From positions 54,770 through 118,769 of the forward strand of contig CALULY010000009.1 of the NCBI GenBank assembly GCA_944321635.1: a stretch of DNA of 64,000 nucleotides, read 5' to 3'. Shown here piece by piece: positions 1 to 8,135 of this stretch. The notes under the pieces are model-generated. The model ran no database searches. It was not told the origin of the DNA and saw nothing but the letters and a program-made list of their open reading frames with translations. Position numbers and translations under genes: made by a program. How positions within the stretch are numbered: position 1 is the stretch's first letter; the number at the start of each line of letters is the position of its first letter. The DNA comes from an uncultured Bacteroidaceae bacterium. Lineage in GTDB: Bacteria; Bacteroidota; Bacteroidia; Bacteroidales; Bacteroidaceae.

Positions 1-461
1 TCCACACCGGCCAAGACACCGAGTTCACCCTCGACAGTCACGTCGTACTGATGAGCGTACTCAACGACCTTGCGAGTCAAAGCCACGTTTTCATCATACG
101 GCAGGTGAGACCCGTCAATCATCACAGACGAGAATCCCATGTCAACACAACTCTTGCACAACTCAAAAGAATCTCCGTGGTCGAGATGAAGCACGATCTC
201 AGGATGAGCACAACCGAGTTCCTTAGCAAACTCGACAGCTCCCTCTGCCATATAGCGGAGCAATGTCTGGTTGGCATAGTTGCGCGCACCCTTTGAAACT
301 TGCAGGATTACGGGCGACTTGGTCTCAACCGCAGCCTGCACGATCGCTTGGAGCTGCTCCATGTTGTTGAAGTTGAAAGCCGGGATAGCGTAGCCACCTT
401 TTATGGCCTTTGAGAACATTTCCCTTGTGTTTACAAGGCCTAACTCTTTAAAATTAACCAT
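1..461 (-). CDS. fba: Class II fructose-bisphosphate aldolase, 5' part (runs off left edge)
   Basis: Cleaves fructose-1,6-bisphosphate into two triose phosphates in glycolysis and catalyses the reverse step in gluconeogenesis; cytoplasmic. The minus strand is open from an ATG at 461 to the window edge, giving 153 codons. The N-terminus carries AIPAFNFNNMEQLQAIV, then VILQVSKGARNYA, then HLDHGD at residues 92-97, whose second histidine (H95) is in the metal-binding motif of zinc-dependent class II aldolases, then IDGSHLPYDENV. The C-terminal half, including the catalytic glycine-rich region, lies outside the window. A TAnnTTTG -7 box at 499-506 lies about 40 bp upstream and supports the start. 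The gene is divergent from PBP1A. A class III fructose-bisphosphatase at 53.5-55.5 kb would supply the opposing gluconeogenic step. Confidence 0.93.
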   Translation of the reverse strand, partial: MVNFKELGLVNTREMFSKAIKGGYAIPAFNFNNMEQLQAIVQAAVETKSPVILQVSKGARNYANQTLLRYMAEGAVEFAKELGCAHPEIVLHLDHGDSFELCKSCVDMGFSSVMIDGSHLPYDENVALTRKVVEYAHQYDVTVEGELGVLAGV

Positions 462-498
462 AATAATACCTATTAATTGGGTTGTCTATAAAACTGCA

Positions 499-506
499 CA
501 AAGTTA
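499..506 (-). promoter_or_regulatory. -7 promoter box for fba
   Basis: The minus strand reads TAACTTTG, matching the Bacteroidetes primary-sigma -7 consensus TAnnTTTG. It lies about 40 bp upstream of the fba ATG. I see no clear -33 TTTG at the ideal spacing. Confidence 0.6.
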
Positions 507-672
507 TGCAAAACACTTGGAATAACTAATGTTTTTCAAAACAATAGTACCTGCGCCATCACACATTGCCAATCCACCGGCACGATTGCCTGATGCGGCC
601 GGCACAGATAATAAACCTTAACCGGGCGGACAAAAAGCGGCGGCGCAATCGCACGGTATTCGCCTTTTTACC

Positions 673-680
673 TAATTTTG
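673..680 (+). promoter_or_regulatory. -7 promoter box for PBP1A
   Basis: TAATTTTG matches TAnnTTTG and lies 24 bp upstream of the ATG at 705, giving a short leader. It supports that start codon. Confidence 0.6.
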
Positions 681-704
681 CCACCCAAATGACAGATTGA
701 CAAC

Positions 705-3053
705 ATGATTAAGAAGATTGTAATAGTCCTGTGGACCATCCTCATCGCCGTGACATTGCTCGTCATCATGGCATTCGTCGCAATCAGCAAAGGCTGGATA
801 GGATATATGCCACCCGTCGAGGAACTGGAAAACCCGAAATATAAGTTCGCCTCCGAGATATTCTCAACGGACATCGACCGCAAGACAGGCAAGATCGAAT
901 ACAAATCAATAGGCACTTGGTCATCCGAGCGCGGCAACCGCGTCTACGTCGGCTATTCCCAGCTCTCACCAGATCTGGTCAACGCGCTGATTGCGACGGA
1001 AGACATCCGCTTTGCCGAGCATTCGGGCATAGACGCCAAGGCACTGTTCCGCGCCATCGTCAAGAGAGGACTGCTCTTCCAGAAGAACGCCGGCGGCGGA
1101 AGCACCATCACGCAGCAGCTGGCCAAGCAACTCTACTCCCCCAGCGCGGACAACACGCTGGAACGCCTCCTGCAAAAACCTATCGAATGGGTCATCGCCA
1201 CCAAGCTGGAGCGGTATTATACAAAGGAGGAAATCCTGACGATGTACCTCAATAAATTTGACTTCCTCAACAACGCCGTCGGCATAAAGACGGCCGCACA
1301 CACCTACTTCAGCAAAGAGCCATCCACCTTGTCGATAGAGGAAGCTGCCACACTCGTCGGGATGTGCAAGAACCCCTCCCTCTACAACCCCCGCCGCCAC
1401 AACGAGAGGACGAGGCAACGCCGCAACGTCGTGCTGCAACAGATGGAGAAGTACGGCTTCATAACCACCGCACAGAGCGACTCGCTCCAGGCACTGCCAC
1501 TCGTGCTGCACTACAACAAGGCCGACCACAAAGAGGGCATAGCCACCTACTTCCGCGAATACCTGAGGACAGTCCTGACGGCCAAGCGTCCCGACCGTGA
1601 CAACTATGCCAGCTGGCAAGACCAGAAATTCTATGAAGACTCCCTCGCATGGGAGACCGACCCACTCTACGGCTGGTGCAACAAAAACAAGAAGAAGGAC
1701 GGCACACCCTACAACATCTACACCGACGGGTTGAAGATATACACCACCATAGACTCACGGATGCAACGCTATGCCGAGGAGGCCGTCACCGAACACCTCA
1801 AGAACAACCTCCAGCCGCAATTCTTCAAAGAGAAACGTGGCAGGAAAAACGCCCCGTTCACCAACCTCCTCACCGACGAACAGCTCGCCACCATCATGGC
1901 CAGGGCGGTCAAGAACACCGACCGCTACCGCATCATGCGCCGCAACGGGTGCAGCGAAGCCGAAATCCGCAAGGCATTCGACACCCCCCGCGAGATGTCC
2001 GTCTTCACCTGGGAGGGCGAGCGGGACACCGTGCTCACCCCGCTCGACTCGCTGAAGTACTACAAGCACTTCCTCCGCGCAGGGTTCATGTCGATGGATC
2101 CCAGCAACGGCTACGTCAAAGCCTACGTCGGCGGGCCAAACTTCTACTACTTCCAGTACGACATGGCAATGGTCGGCCGCCGGCAAGTCGGCTCGACGAT
2201 CAAGCCCTATCTCTATGCCCTTGCTATGGAAAACGGGTTCTCCCCCTGCGACAAAGTGCGCAACGTGCAACAGACCGTGTTGCTGCCTGACGGCAAGATA
2301 TGGGCACCGCGCAACGACTCCAAGAAGCACATCGGCGAGATGGTGACTCTCAAATGGGGGCTCGCCAACTCCAACAACTGGATTTCCGCCTACCTCATGG
2401 GCAAGCTCAACCCAGCCTCGCTCGTCACCCTGCTCCACACCCTCGGCATCAAGAACCGCGAGATAGACCCCACCCCCTCCCTCTGCCTCGGTCCGTGTGA
2501 AATCTCGGTGGGCGAGATGGTCAGCGCCTACACCGCATTCGCCAACATGGGGATGCACGTCGAGCCGCTCTTCGTCACACGCATCGAGAGCAGCGACGGC
2601 GAAGTCATCTCGACCTTCACCCCGTCGATGAACGAGGCGTTGAGCCGCGAGAGTGCCTACAAGATGATTGATATGCTCCGCGCCGTGGTCAATGAGGGCA
2701 CGGGCGGCCGCGTCCGCTTCCGCTACGGCATACAGGCCGACATGGGCGGCAAGACCGGCACATCCAACGGCAACTCCGACGGATGGTTCATGGGCTTCAT
2801 CCCCACCCTCGTCTCGGGCTGCTGGGTGGGCGGCGAGGAGCGAGACATCCACTTCGACACCATGTACTACGGCCAAGGGGCGAGCATGGCGTTGCCCATC
2901 TGGGCGATGTACATGAATAAGGTCTACGCCGACCCCGACCTCGGCTACGACCCAGCCGACCGCTTCGACCTGCCCGAGGACTTCAACCCGTGCGAGGACA
3001 CGCTGCTCGACATCTATGATGTCCCCGACGGACTTGACTACGTTTTTGAATGA
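705..3053 (+). CDS. mrcA: Penicillin-binding protein 1A (bifunctional transglycosylase/transpeptidase)
   Basis: Polymerises and crosslinks peptidoglycan at the inner membrane, facing the periplasm. The 782 residues begin with a cytoplasmic lysine patch and one membrane anchor at about residues 5-27. The GT51 glycosyltransferase domain follows: catalytic Glu99 in ATEDIRFAEHSGID, then GGGSTITQQLAKQLY. The transpeptidase domain has the acylated Ser497 in GSTIKP (SxxK), SNN at 556-558 and KTGT starting at Lys683, so all three penicillin-binding motifs are intact. Length is normal for class A PBPs. It is monocistronic: a -7 box lies 24 bp upstream and a hairpin terminator about 35 bp downstream. 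The assignment is firm; 1A rather than another class A paralogue is inference. Confidence 0.95.
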   Translation: MIKKIVIVLWTILIAVTLLVIMAFVAISKGWIGYMPPVEELENPKYKFASEIFSTDIDRKTGKIEYKSIGTWSSERGNRVYVGYSQLSPDLVNALIATEDIRFAEHSGIDAKALFRAIVKRGLLFQKNAGGGSTITQQLAKQLYSPSADNTLERLLQKPIEWVIATKLERYYTKEEILTMYLNKFDFLNNAVGIKTAAHTYFSKEPSTLSIEEAATLVGMCKNPSLYNPRRHNERTRQRRNVVLQQMEKYGFITTAQSDSLQALPLVLHYNKADHKEGIATYFREYLRTVLTAKRPDRDNYASWQDQKFYEDSLAWETDPLYGWCNKNKKKDGTPYNIYTDGLKIYTTIDSRMQRYAEEAVTEHLKNNLQPQFFKEKRGRKNAPFTNLLTDEQLATIMARAVKNTDRYRIMRRNGCSEAEIRKAFDTPREMSVFTWEGERDTVLTPLDSLKYYKHFLRAGFMSMDPSNGYVKAYVGGPNFYYFQYDMAMVGRRQVGSTIKPYLYALAMENGFSPCDKVRNVQQTVLLPDGKIWAPRNDSKKHIGEMVTLKWGLANSNNWISAYLMGKLNPASLVTLLHTLGIKNREIDPTPSLCLGPCEISVGEMVSAYTAFANMGMHVEPLFVTRIESSDGEVISTFTPSMNEALSRESAYKMIDMLRAVVNEGTGGRVRFRYGIQADMGGKTGTSNGNSDGWFMGFIPTLVSGCWVGGEERDIHFDTMYYGQGASMALPIWAMYMNKVYADPDLGYDPADRFDLPEDFNPCEDTLLDIYDVPDGLDYVFE

Positions 3054-3086
3054 AAAATGGGCGGCTTCGCCACCGCCACCATCCCT

Positions 3087-3123
3087 ACGCCCCCGCGCCG
3101 CAAAGGCATCGGGGGCGTTTCTA
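3087..3123 (+). terminator. Terminator after PBP1A
   Basis: A 9-bp GC-rich stem (ACGCCCCCG paired with CGGGGGCGT) with a 14-nt loop is followed by a T-rich stretch. It starts 34 bp after the PBP1A stop. Confidence 0.6.
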
Positions 3124-3213
3124 TTATATATGCCCGGCACGCCCACAAGGCACTCCGCCGCCACGGCTCACCGTTCCACGGCCGCAGCTCGGCGAGCCAC
3201 GATTTTGACACGC

Positions 3214-3279
3214 CTTGTTAGTGCGACTAACAAAGCTTGTTAGTGCCATTAACAATGCTTGTTAGTCGCACTAACAAAG
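3214..3279. repeat. Array A: three tandem 22-bp palindromic units
   Basis: Units at 3214-3235, 3236-3257 and 3258-3279 are each exactly 22 bp. Each holds the inverted repeat TTGTTAGT-N3-ACTAACAA, with the middle unit degenerate on one arm. The spacer triplets are GCG, GCC and CGC, so the first and third units are reverse complements of one another and the whole array is itself a near-palindrome. It lies between the PBP1A terminator and the DUF3127 gene, about 95 bp upstream of the latter's -7-like box. As RNA it would form three small hairpins. It has the same period and the same TTGT...ACAA borders as array B at 52962-53027. Confidence 0.85.
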
Positions 3280-3374
3280 CACCTCATCCGCACAGTCACC
3301 TGACCCGCGCGGATAAAGCGTCGGCTGTGTCAAAATTCATCGGCGGGCGGTTGGGGAGGTAGGGATAATTGTCT

Positions 3375-3382
3375 TATCTTCG
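3375..3382 (+). promoter_or_regulatory. Probable -7 box for the DUF3127 gene
   Basis: TATCTTCG differs at one position from TAnnTTTG and lies 33 bp upstream of the ATG at 3416. It is a weaker match than the other -7 boxes here. Confidence 0.4.
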
Positions 3383-3415
3383 CACCACACTAACACAAAC
3401 TTAAGAGAAGAGACA

Positions 3416-3790
3416 ATGGAATTCAGAGGTAAAATCATAGCCGTGCTGCCGCTGCAGAAAGGCGTGAGCAAGTCGAGCGGCAATGAGTGGAAGAAGCAGG
3501 AGTATGTCATCGAGAACCACGACCAGTACCCGCGCAAGATGTGCTTCAACCTGTGGTCGGACAAGATTGACCAATTCAACATCCAGCTTGGCGAGGAGTT
3601 GAACGTGTCGTTTGACATCGACGCGAGGGAGTACAACGGGCGGTGGTACAACGACATCCGCGCATGGAAGGTGGACAGGGTCAGCGAAGCCGCACAGGCT
3701 GTGCCGCCGACGGCCGACGTTCCTCCCATCCCGGAAGTGCCTGCCAGCAACTTCCCCCCGGCAAGCAGCGACGACGACCTGCCGTTCTGA
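3416..3790 (+). CDS. DUF3127 family protein with SSB-like acidic C-terminal tip
   Basis: This is a 124-residue cytoplasmic protein. Residues 1-95 form a beta-rich domain of the DUF3127 type typical of Bacteroidetes: MEFRGKIIAVLPLQKG, KQEYVIENHDQYPRKMCFNL and WYNDIRAWKVDRV. A proline/alanine-rich linker follows, then the end SSDDDLPF. That order (OB-like domain, flexible low-complexity linker, acidic tip ending in Pro-Phe) copies bacterial single-stranded DNA-binding protein, whose tip recruits repair and replication enzymes. A role in DNA metabolism is inference; the family has no established biochemical function that I know of. The gene is monocistronic, with array A upstream and a hairpin shared with convergent proS downstream. 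Confidence 0.85.
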   Translation: MEFRGKIIAVLPLQKGVSKSSGNEWKKQEYVIENHDQYPRKMCFNLWSDKIDQFNIQLGEELNVSFDIDAREYNGRWYNDIRAWKVDRVSEAAQAVPPTADVPPIPEVPASNFPPASSDDDLPF

Positions 3791-3827
3791 CCGGACACTT
3801 GGTGCGGAGGTCGCCACAAGGACAAAC

Positions 3828-3864
3828 AGAGCGGGCGGATTGGCAATGCCAGTCCGCCCGCTCT
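3828..3864. terminator. Bidirectional hairpin between DUF3127 gene and proS
   Basis: A perfect 12-bp stem (AGAGCGGGCGGA with TCCGCCCGCTCT) is extended inward by GGCA/TGCC. It lies between two convergent stop codons. Neither side has a strong T run, so its strength is uncertain. Confidence 0.6.
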
Positions 3865-3884
3865 ATACCATTATATATATATCA

Positions 3885-5366
3885 TCAATAAGCTCTCGCG
3901 AACAACACGCGGCGTGCCGACGGCTTGCCAGTCACCATGCACTTGCCCGGGGTCGGGTCGCCGTCGAAGGGGATGCAACGGATGGTCGCCTTGGTCTCCT
4001 CCTTGATGCGCAGCTCTGTCTCGGTCGTGCCGTCCCAGTGGGCGAGGATGAAGCCGCCCTCCTCAATCTTCTCCTTGAACTCGTCGTAGCTATCGACGGT
4101 GATGGTGTGCTCGTCGCGGTACTTCTTCGCCTTGGCGTAGATGTTGCGCTGGATGTCTTCGAGGAGGTTTGCAACGTAATCCTCGATGCCGTCCATCGGG
4201 CGGTTGCCTTTCTCGAGGGTGTCGCGGCGCATGACTTCTATCTCATTGTTCTCAAGGTCGCGTGCCCCGATGACAAGGCGCACTGGCACACCCTTGAGCT
4301 CGTAGTCTGCAAACTTGAATCCCGGGCGGCGGTTGTCGGCATCGTCGTACTTGACGGATATGCCCTTTGCCCTAAGGCCAGCCGCGATGGCGTTTGCCCG
4401 CTCGCTGATTTTGGCGAGTTGCTCATCGTTCTTGTATATCGGGATGATGACGACCTGTATCGGGGCGAGGTGCGGGGGCAGCACAAGGCCGTTGTCGTCA
4501 GAGTGCGACATGATGAGTGCGCCCATCAGTCGGGTCGATACGCCCCATGATGTCGCCCACACGTAGTCGAGTTTGTTGTTCTTATCGACAAACTGCACGT
4601 TGAACGCCTTGGCGAAGTTCTGCCCGAGGAAGTGCGACGTGCCTGACTGCAATGCTTTGCCGTCCTGCATCATCGCCTCGATGGTGTAGGTGTCAAGCGC
4701 GCCGGCGAAACGCTCGTTGGCCGACTTCACGCCCTTGACCACCGGCATTGCCATATAGTTCTCTGCGAAATCGGCATAGACCTCCAGCATCCTTTTCGCC
4801 TCGGCCTGCGCCTCCTCCATGGTGGCGTGCGCCGTGTGCCCCTCTTGCCAGAGGAATTCGGCGGTGCGCAGGAACAGGCGCGTCCTCATCTCCCAACGCA
4901 TGACATTGGCCCATTGGTTGCAGAGGATGGGGAGGTCGCGGTAGGACTGTATCCAGTTCTTGTACGTGCTCCAGATGATTGTCTCGGATGTGGGGCGGAT
5001 GATGAGCTCCTCTTCCAGCTTCGCCTCGGGATCGACCACGACACCGCTGCCGTCAGGCGCATTCTTGAGGCGGTAGTGTGTCACGATGGCGCACTCTTTG
5101 GCGAACCCTTCGACGTGCTCGGCCTCACGGCTGAGATATGATTTCGGAATCAACAGGGGGAAATAGGCGTTGACGTGTCCCGTTTCTTTGAATTTGCTGT
5201 CGAGGATGTGCTGCATCTTCTCCCAGATGGCGTAGCCGTAGGGCTTTATCACCATGCATCCCCGCACTGGCGACTGTTCTGCCAAGTCAGCTTTTACGAC
5301 GAGGTCGTTGTACCACTGTGAATAGTTCTCGCTGCGCTTGGTCAATTCTTTCAATTCTATTGCCAT
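3885..5366 (-). CDS. proS: Prolyl-tRNA synthetase (eukaryote/archaea-like class)
   Basis: Attaches proline to tRNA-Pro in the cytoplasm. The 493 residues show class II synthetase motifs: RPTSE at 134-138, the motif 2 stretch [17 protein letters not shown] at 161-177, then [12 protein letters not shown] and [13 protein letters not shown] (motif 3 region). A HGTP anticodon-binding domain ([12 protein letters not shown]) and a C-terminal domain ending in AY follow. The short form without the large editing insertion is the type normally found in Bacteroidetes. A -7 box (TACTTTTG, 5410-5417) lies about 45 bp upstream. The gene is convergent with the DUF3127 gene. Confidence 0.96.
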   Translation of the reverse strand: MAIELKELTKRSENYSQWYNDLVVKADLAEQSPVRGCMVIKPYGYAIWEKMQHILDSKFKETGHVNAYFPLLIPKSYLSREAEHVEGFAKECAIVTHYRLKNAPDGSGVVVDPEAKLEEELIIRPTSETIIWSTYKNWIQSYRDLPILCNQWANVMRWEMRTRLFLRTAEFLWQEGHTAHATMEEAQAEAKRMLEVYADFAENYMAMPVVKGVKSANERFAGALDTYTIEAMMQDGKALQSGTSHFLGQNFAKAFNVQFVDKNNKLDYVWATSWGVSTRLMGALIMSHSDDNGLVLPPHLAPIQVVIIPIYKNDEQLAKISERANAIAAGLRAKGISVKYDDADNRRPGFKFADYELKGVPVRLVIGARDLENNEIEVMRRDTLEKGNRPMDGIEDYVANLLEDIQRNIYAKAKKYRDEHTITVDSYDEFKEKIEEGGFILAHWDGTTETELRIKEETKATIRCIPFDGDPTPGKCMVTGKPSARRVLFARAY

Positions 5367-5409
5367 GTCTGTATGTATAAGTTGTATGTTGCTGTCACTA
5401 AATGGTGTG

Positions 5410-5417
5410 CAAAAGTA
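5410..5417 (-). promoter_or_regulatory. -7 promoter box for proS
   Basis: The minus strand reads TACTTTTG, an exact TAnnTTTG match, about 45 bp upstream of the proS ATG and preceded by an AT-rich stretch. Confidence 0.6.
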
Positions 5418-5483
5418 AGAAATATATCAATACGTCTGTCGGCAGCCCCGCCACATTTAGCACCGGCATACCGCCACACAGCA

Positions 5484-7766
5484 TCAGAACGGATAGCCGA
5501 CAGCGAAATGGAAAGCGAAATCACGCCTGAACGACGGATGCACCAGCGGATAACGATCCTTGCCCTCGCCGGCAGGGTTGACCGCTTTCATGCCCGTGTC
5601 GAAACGCAGGACGAAGAAATCAAAGTCCAGACGGATGCCGAGACCGTAGGAGACAGCTATCTCCTTATAAAAGCGATTGAATCGGAACTGCCCCCCTGGC
5701 TGGTCAACATAGTCCCTGAACGTCCAGATGTTGCCGGCATCGACATAGACAGCCCCTTGGAGCTTCCAGAAAAGCTTGGTCCTGTACTCCACATTCATGT
5801 CGAGTTTTATGTCGCCCGACTGGAGCATGAAGTCTATGTTCCGTCCCCCGGACTGGAAACTGCCAGGCCCCAGGCTGCGCACGCTCCACCCTCTGACACT
5901 GTTCGCGCCGCCAGAGAAGTATCGCTTCTCAAATGGCAATATCTCGGAATTGGCATAAGGGTACGCCATCCCCAACCCGACATGGAAAACGAAAGTGTTG
6001 CGCTCGTCGATGCTAACATTCTTGACGAAATCAAAGTCGCCCTTGACATATTGGGCGTACGGTATACCGAATATCGAGTAGTTGCCATCCACCCTGTCAA
6101 GCTTGGCAGCTTTGGAGATGCCATACAACAGATTGCCTGCACTCTCCAGACCAAAACGCACCGTGTAGGAGTCGTTGCCCAACGACGTGCTGCCCTGGTT
6201 GAAGCCTCGACTGTTGAACGTCAGGTTGTAGGCGGTGCGCAGGATGAAAAGATTCTCATAACTGTACTTGAGCACCGAACTTGTCTCTGCCTCAAGCTGG
6301 GCCTTGAACGACGGGGAAATCCATGGCACGTACACATAGTTTATATCCACCAAGTCGATGCGGTGCTGGAAACGGCTGCCGCGCCGCCACCTGTAACGCC
6401 AGGACACCGAGGCAAGCGTCCTCTCAAACTCCGGTCGCAGTTGGTTGGTGTACATCAGCCCGACTTCGGATGTTGCCCGCGTGTGCCGCTTGAAATCCGA
6501 CGAAAGGAAAGGCATGAGGAAACGCGGGAAATTGAGCGACGCTTCCACGCCGTACTCAGTGTAGTTGTCGTTCATGTAGCCGTCTGTCAGACCTGAGATA
6601 GCCTCATACGCTCCCCTAAGTTTGACCGAGAACGTCTCAGATCCACGGAAAATATTGCGATGCTGGAACGTCACCGAAGCCGCCGCGCCGAAATCGCCCG
6701 CCGAGTTAGTTCCCTCCACCTCCAGCGAGAGGCTCTTTGCTTTGTTCTTGTGCAAGATTATGTAACAATCCAACGACAATGAATCCGCGCCACTTAATTC
6801 CGCAAAGTGGATGTTGCTGCTCCTCAACGCCGGCAAGCGGCCGAGCGACTGGTAGGTGCGTTGCACTTGACTGTCGTCGTAGATGTCGCCAGGTTTGACA
6901 TAGGCATTGTCAGCCAGAACCACGGGCTTGATGACTGGCTTCCCATTGCACATGAAGCCATAGCCACCGTACTCGAAGAAGTTGTCAAGGGTGTCGCGTT
7001 CCCCAGGCATAAAGTAGACGTTGCGCAGCTTGTAGCACGGATGTTCCACAGCCCGCCCTGTGCTGTCAATGGCATAAGGACGCACACGGCACGTCAACCC
7101 CACAGCGTAGGTGTCCGCCACTGTGTCTGCTGTGAATGAGACGAAATCTTTGTTGAAGCGGTAATATCCCGAATTGTTCATCAAAGCTGCAATGCGTTGC
7201 CGCTCTGCCTCAAGCACGTTGATGTCAAAGTTCATCCCAGCGTGCAACAACGACCTCGCCGCGTCATTTTCAATCAACCGCCGCACCGCAGTATCTGCAA
7301 CCTCCAAACGCACGTCATCGACCACGTAGGGCCGCCCTGCCTTGATGGCGTAAGTCAATTCCAACCGTTTGCCCTTGCGCACATTCACCTCCTTGTCAAC
7401 CGTTGCGCGGATGTAGCCAAGGTTGCGCACCGCCTTTTCTATCTCCTCGCGCGACCGCTCCGCTTCACCTTCATCATAAATCACAGGAGGCTCGCCGATG
7501 CGTCTCAGGAACTTATTAAACAACTTAGCGGAGTCGCGCCCCGAAAGGCTGTAAGTGTAGAGCGGTATCTTCACAAGGCTGAACCACTTTGAATTAGGCT
7601 GTTGACGCACAAACCCCTTCATGTCGCCGCCTTTGACCTCCTTGGTGTCAGACACTATGCGGACTTCCTCCAACAAACACTCGCCATCGTGGACGAATTT
7701 TGTCGGAGAACACGCGACCAACAATGCCGACAATGACACGACCAACAGTCTGAATGCTCTGGACAT
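5484..7766 (-). CDS. tamL: Lipidated TamA-like outer-membrane protein (TamL, Omp85 family)
   Basis: An Omp85-family barrel thought to act with TamB in outer-membrane assembly. The 760 residues start at ATG 7766 with a lipoprotein signal (LLVVSLSALLVACS, lipid Cys19). POTRA-like modules follow (for example EVRIVSDTKEVKGGDMKG), then a 16-strand-type barrel ending in aromatic F (FHFAVGYPF). The barrel contains EKRYFSGGANSVRGW, the conserved VRGW/F loop motif of Omp85 proteins. The lipobox is the feature that separates Bacteroidetes TamL from TamA. I rejected a 57-codon upstream extension because the -7 box at 7785-7792 lies inside it. The only tamB visible is about 40 kb away (48382-52800), so the pair is not in one operon here. 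Confidence 0.88.
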   Translation of the reverse strand: MSRAFRLLVVSLSALLVACSPTKFVHDGECLLEEVRIVSDTKEVKGGDMKGFVRQQPNSKWFSLVKIPLYTYSLSGRDSAKLFNKFLRRIGEPPVIYDEGEAERSREEIEKAVRNLGYIRATVDKEVNVRKGKRLELTYAIKAGRPYVVDDVRLEVADTAVRRLIENDAARSLLHAGMNFDINVLEAERQRIAALMNNSGYYRFNKDFVSFTADTVADTYAVGLTCRVRPYAIDSTGRAVEHPCYKLRNVYFMPGERDTLDNFFEYGGYGFMCNGKPVIKPVVLADNAYVKPGDIYDDSQVQRTYQSLGRLPALRSSNIHFAELSGADSLSLDCYIILHKNKAKSLSLEVEGTNSAGDFGAAASVTFQHRNIFRGSETFSVKLRGAYEAISGLTDGYMNDNYTEYGVEASLNFPRFLMPFLSSDFKRHTRATSEVGLMYTNQLRPEFERTLASVSWRYRWRRGSRFQHRIDLVDINYVYVPWISPSFKAQLEAETSSVLKYSYENLFILRTAYNLTFNSRGFNQGSTSLGNDSYTVRFGLESAGNLLYGISKAAKLDRVDGNYSIFGIPYAQYVKGDFDFVKNVSIDERNTFVFHVGLGMAYPYANSEILPFEKRYFSGGANSVRGWSVRSLGPGSFQSGGRNIDFMLQSGDIKLDMNVEYRTKLFWKLQGAVYVDAGNIWTFRDYVDQPGGQFRFNRFYKEIAVSYGLGIRLDFDFFVLRFDTGMKAVNPAGEGKDRYPLVHPSFRRDFAFHFAVGYPF

Positions 7767-7784
7767 ACCTAACGACTTGGAGCG

Positions 7785-7792
7785 CAAAGTTA
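7785..7792 (-). promoter_or_regulatory. -7 promoter box for tamL
   Basis: The minus strand reads TAACTTTG, 18 bp upstream of the chosen ATG at 7766. It fixes the start, because longer in-frame starts would lie upstream of transcription initiation. Confidence 0.6.
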
Positions 7793-8113
7793 AACCATTT
7801 TCGCAACTAATGCCGGCACACGCCATGGAAAGGTTGCCATGCCCTCTCACTACCAGCCTCTTCACATCCACAAGCCTGCAACTGGCATCCATGACACTGC
7901 ACGTGGAATCCTCCTCTGACAAAAGAACAAAAGGCATTGCGCTTCCTCGTTGAGCAGAATCACCCGCGATGGCACGGGAATGTCATTATGAACGACCGCA
8001 CAGAAAGTCACGAGCAAGCAGCCGCACCACATATTTTATAAATAGGTATTGTCCGTGATGTTGCCACAAGGGGCAAAAGGCGTAGAGGATGGATTAGTGT
8101 ATTTATTATTGCG

Positions 8114-8121
8114 TATATTTG
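8114..8121 (+). promoter_or_regulatory. -7 promoter box for dxs-trkA-trkH
   Basis: TATATTTG matches TAnnTTTG and lies 14 bp upstream of ATG 8136. It rules out the in-frame TTG at 8049 as the dxs start. Confidence 0.65.
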
Positions 8122-8135
8122 CGCCATCAAAAAAG

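Noticed and set aside
1755..3164. 469-codon minus-strand ORF
   Set aside because: Antisense to PBP1A, whose motifs are all in the plus frame; its protein is low-complexity Val/Gly/His-rich, as expected from the reverse of GC-biased codons.
7621..7953. 110-codon plus-strand ORF upstream of dxs
   Set aside because: Antisense to the tamL 5' region and its promoter; no family signature.
8049..8135. Upstream extension of dxs to a TTG
   Set aside because: The -7 box at 8114-8121 lies inside the extension, so it would not be transcribed; residues before 8136 do not match Dxs.
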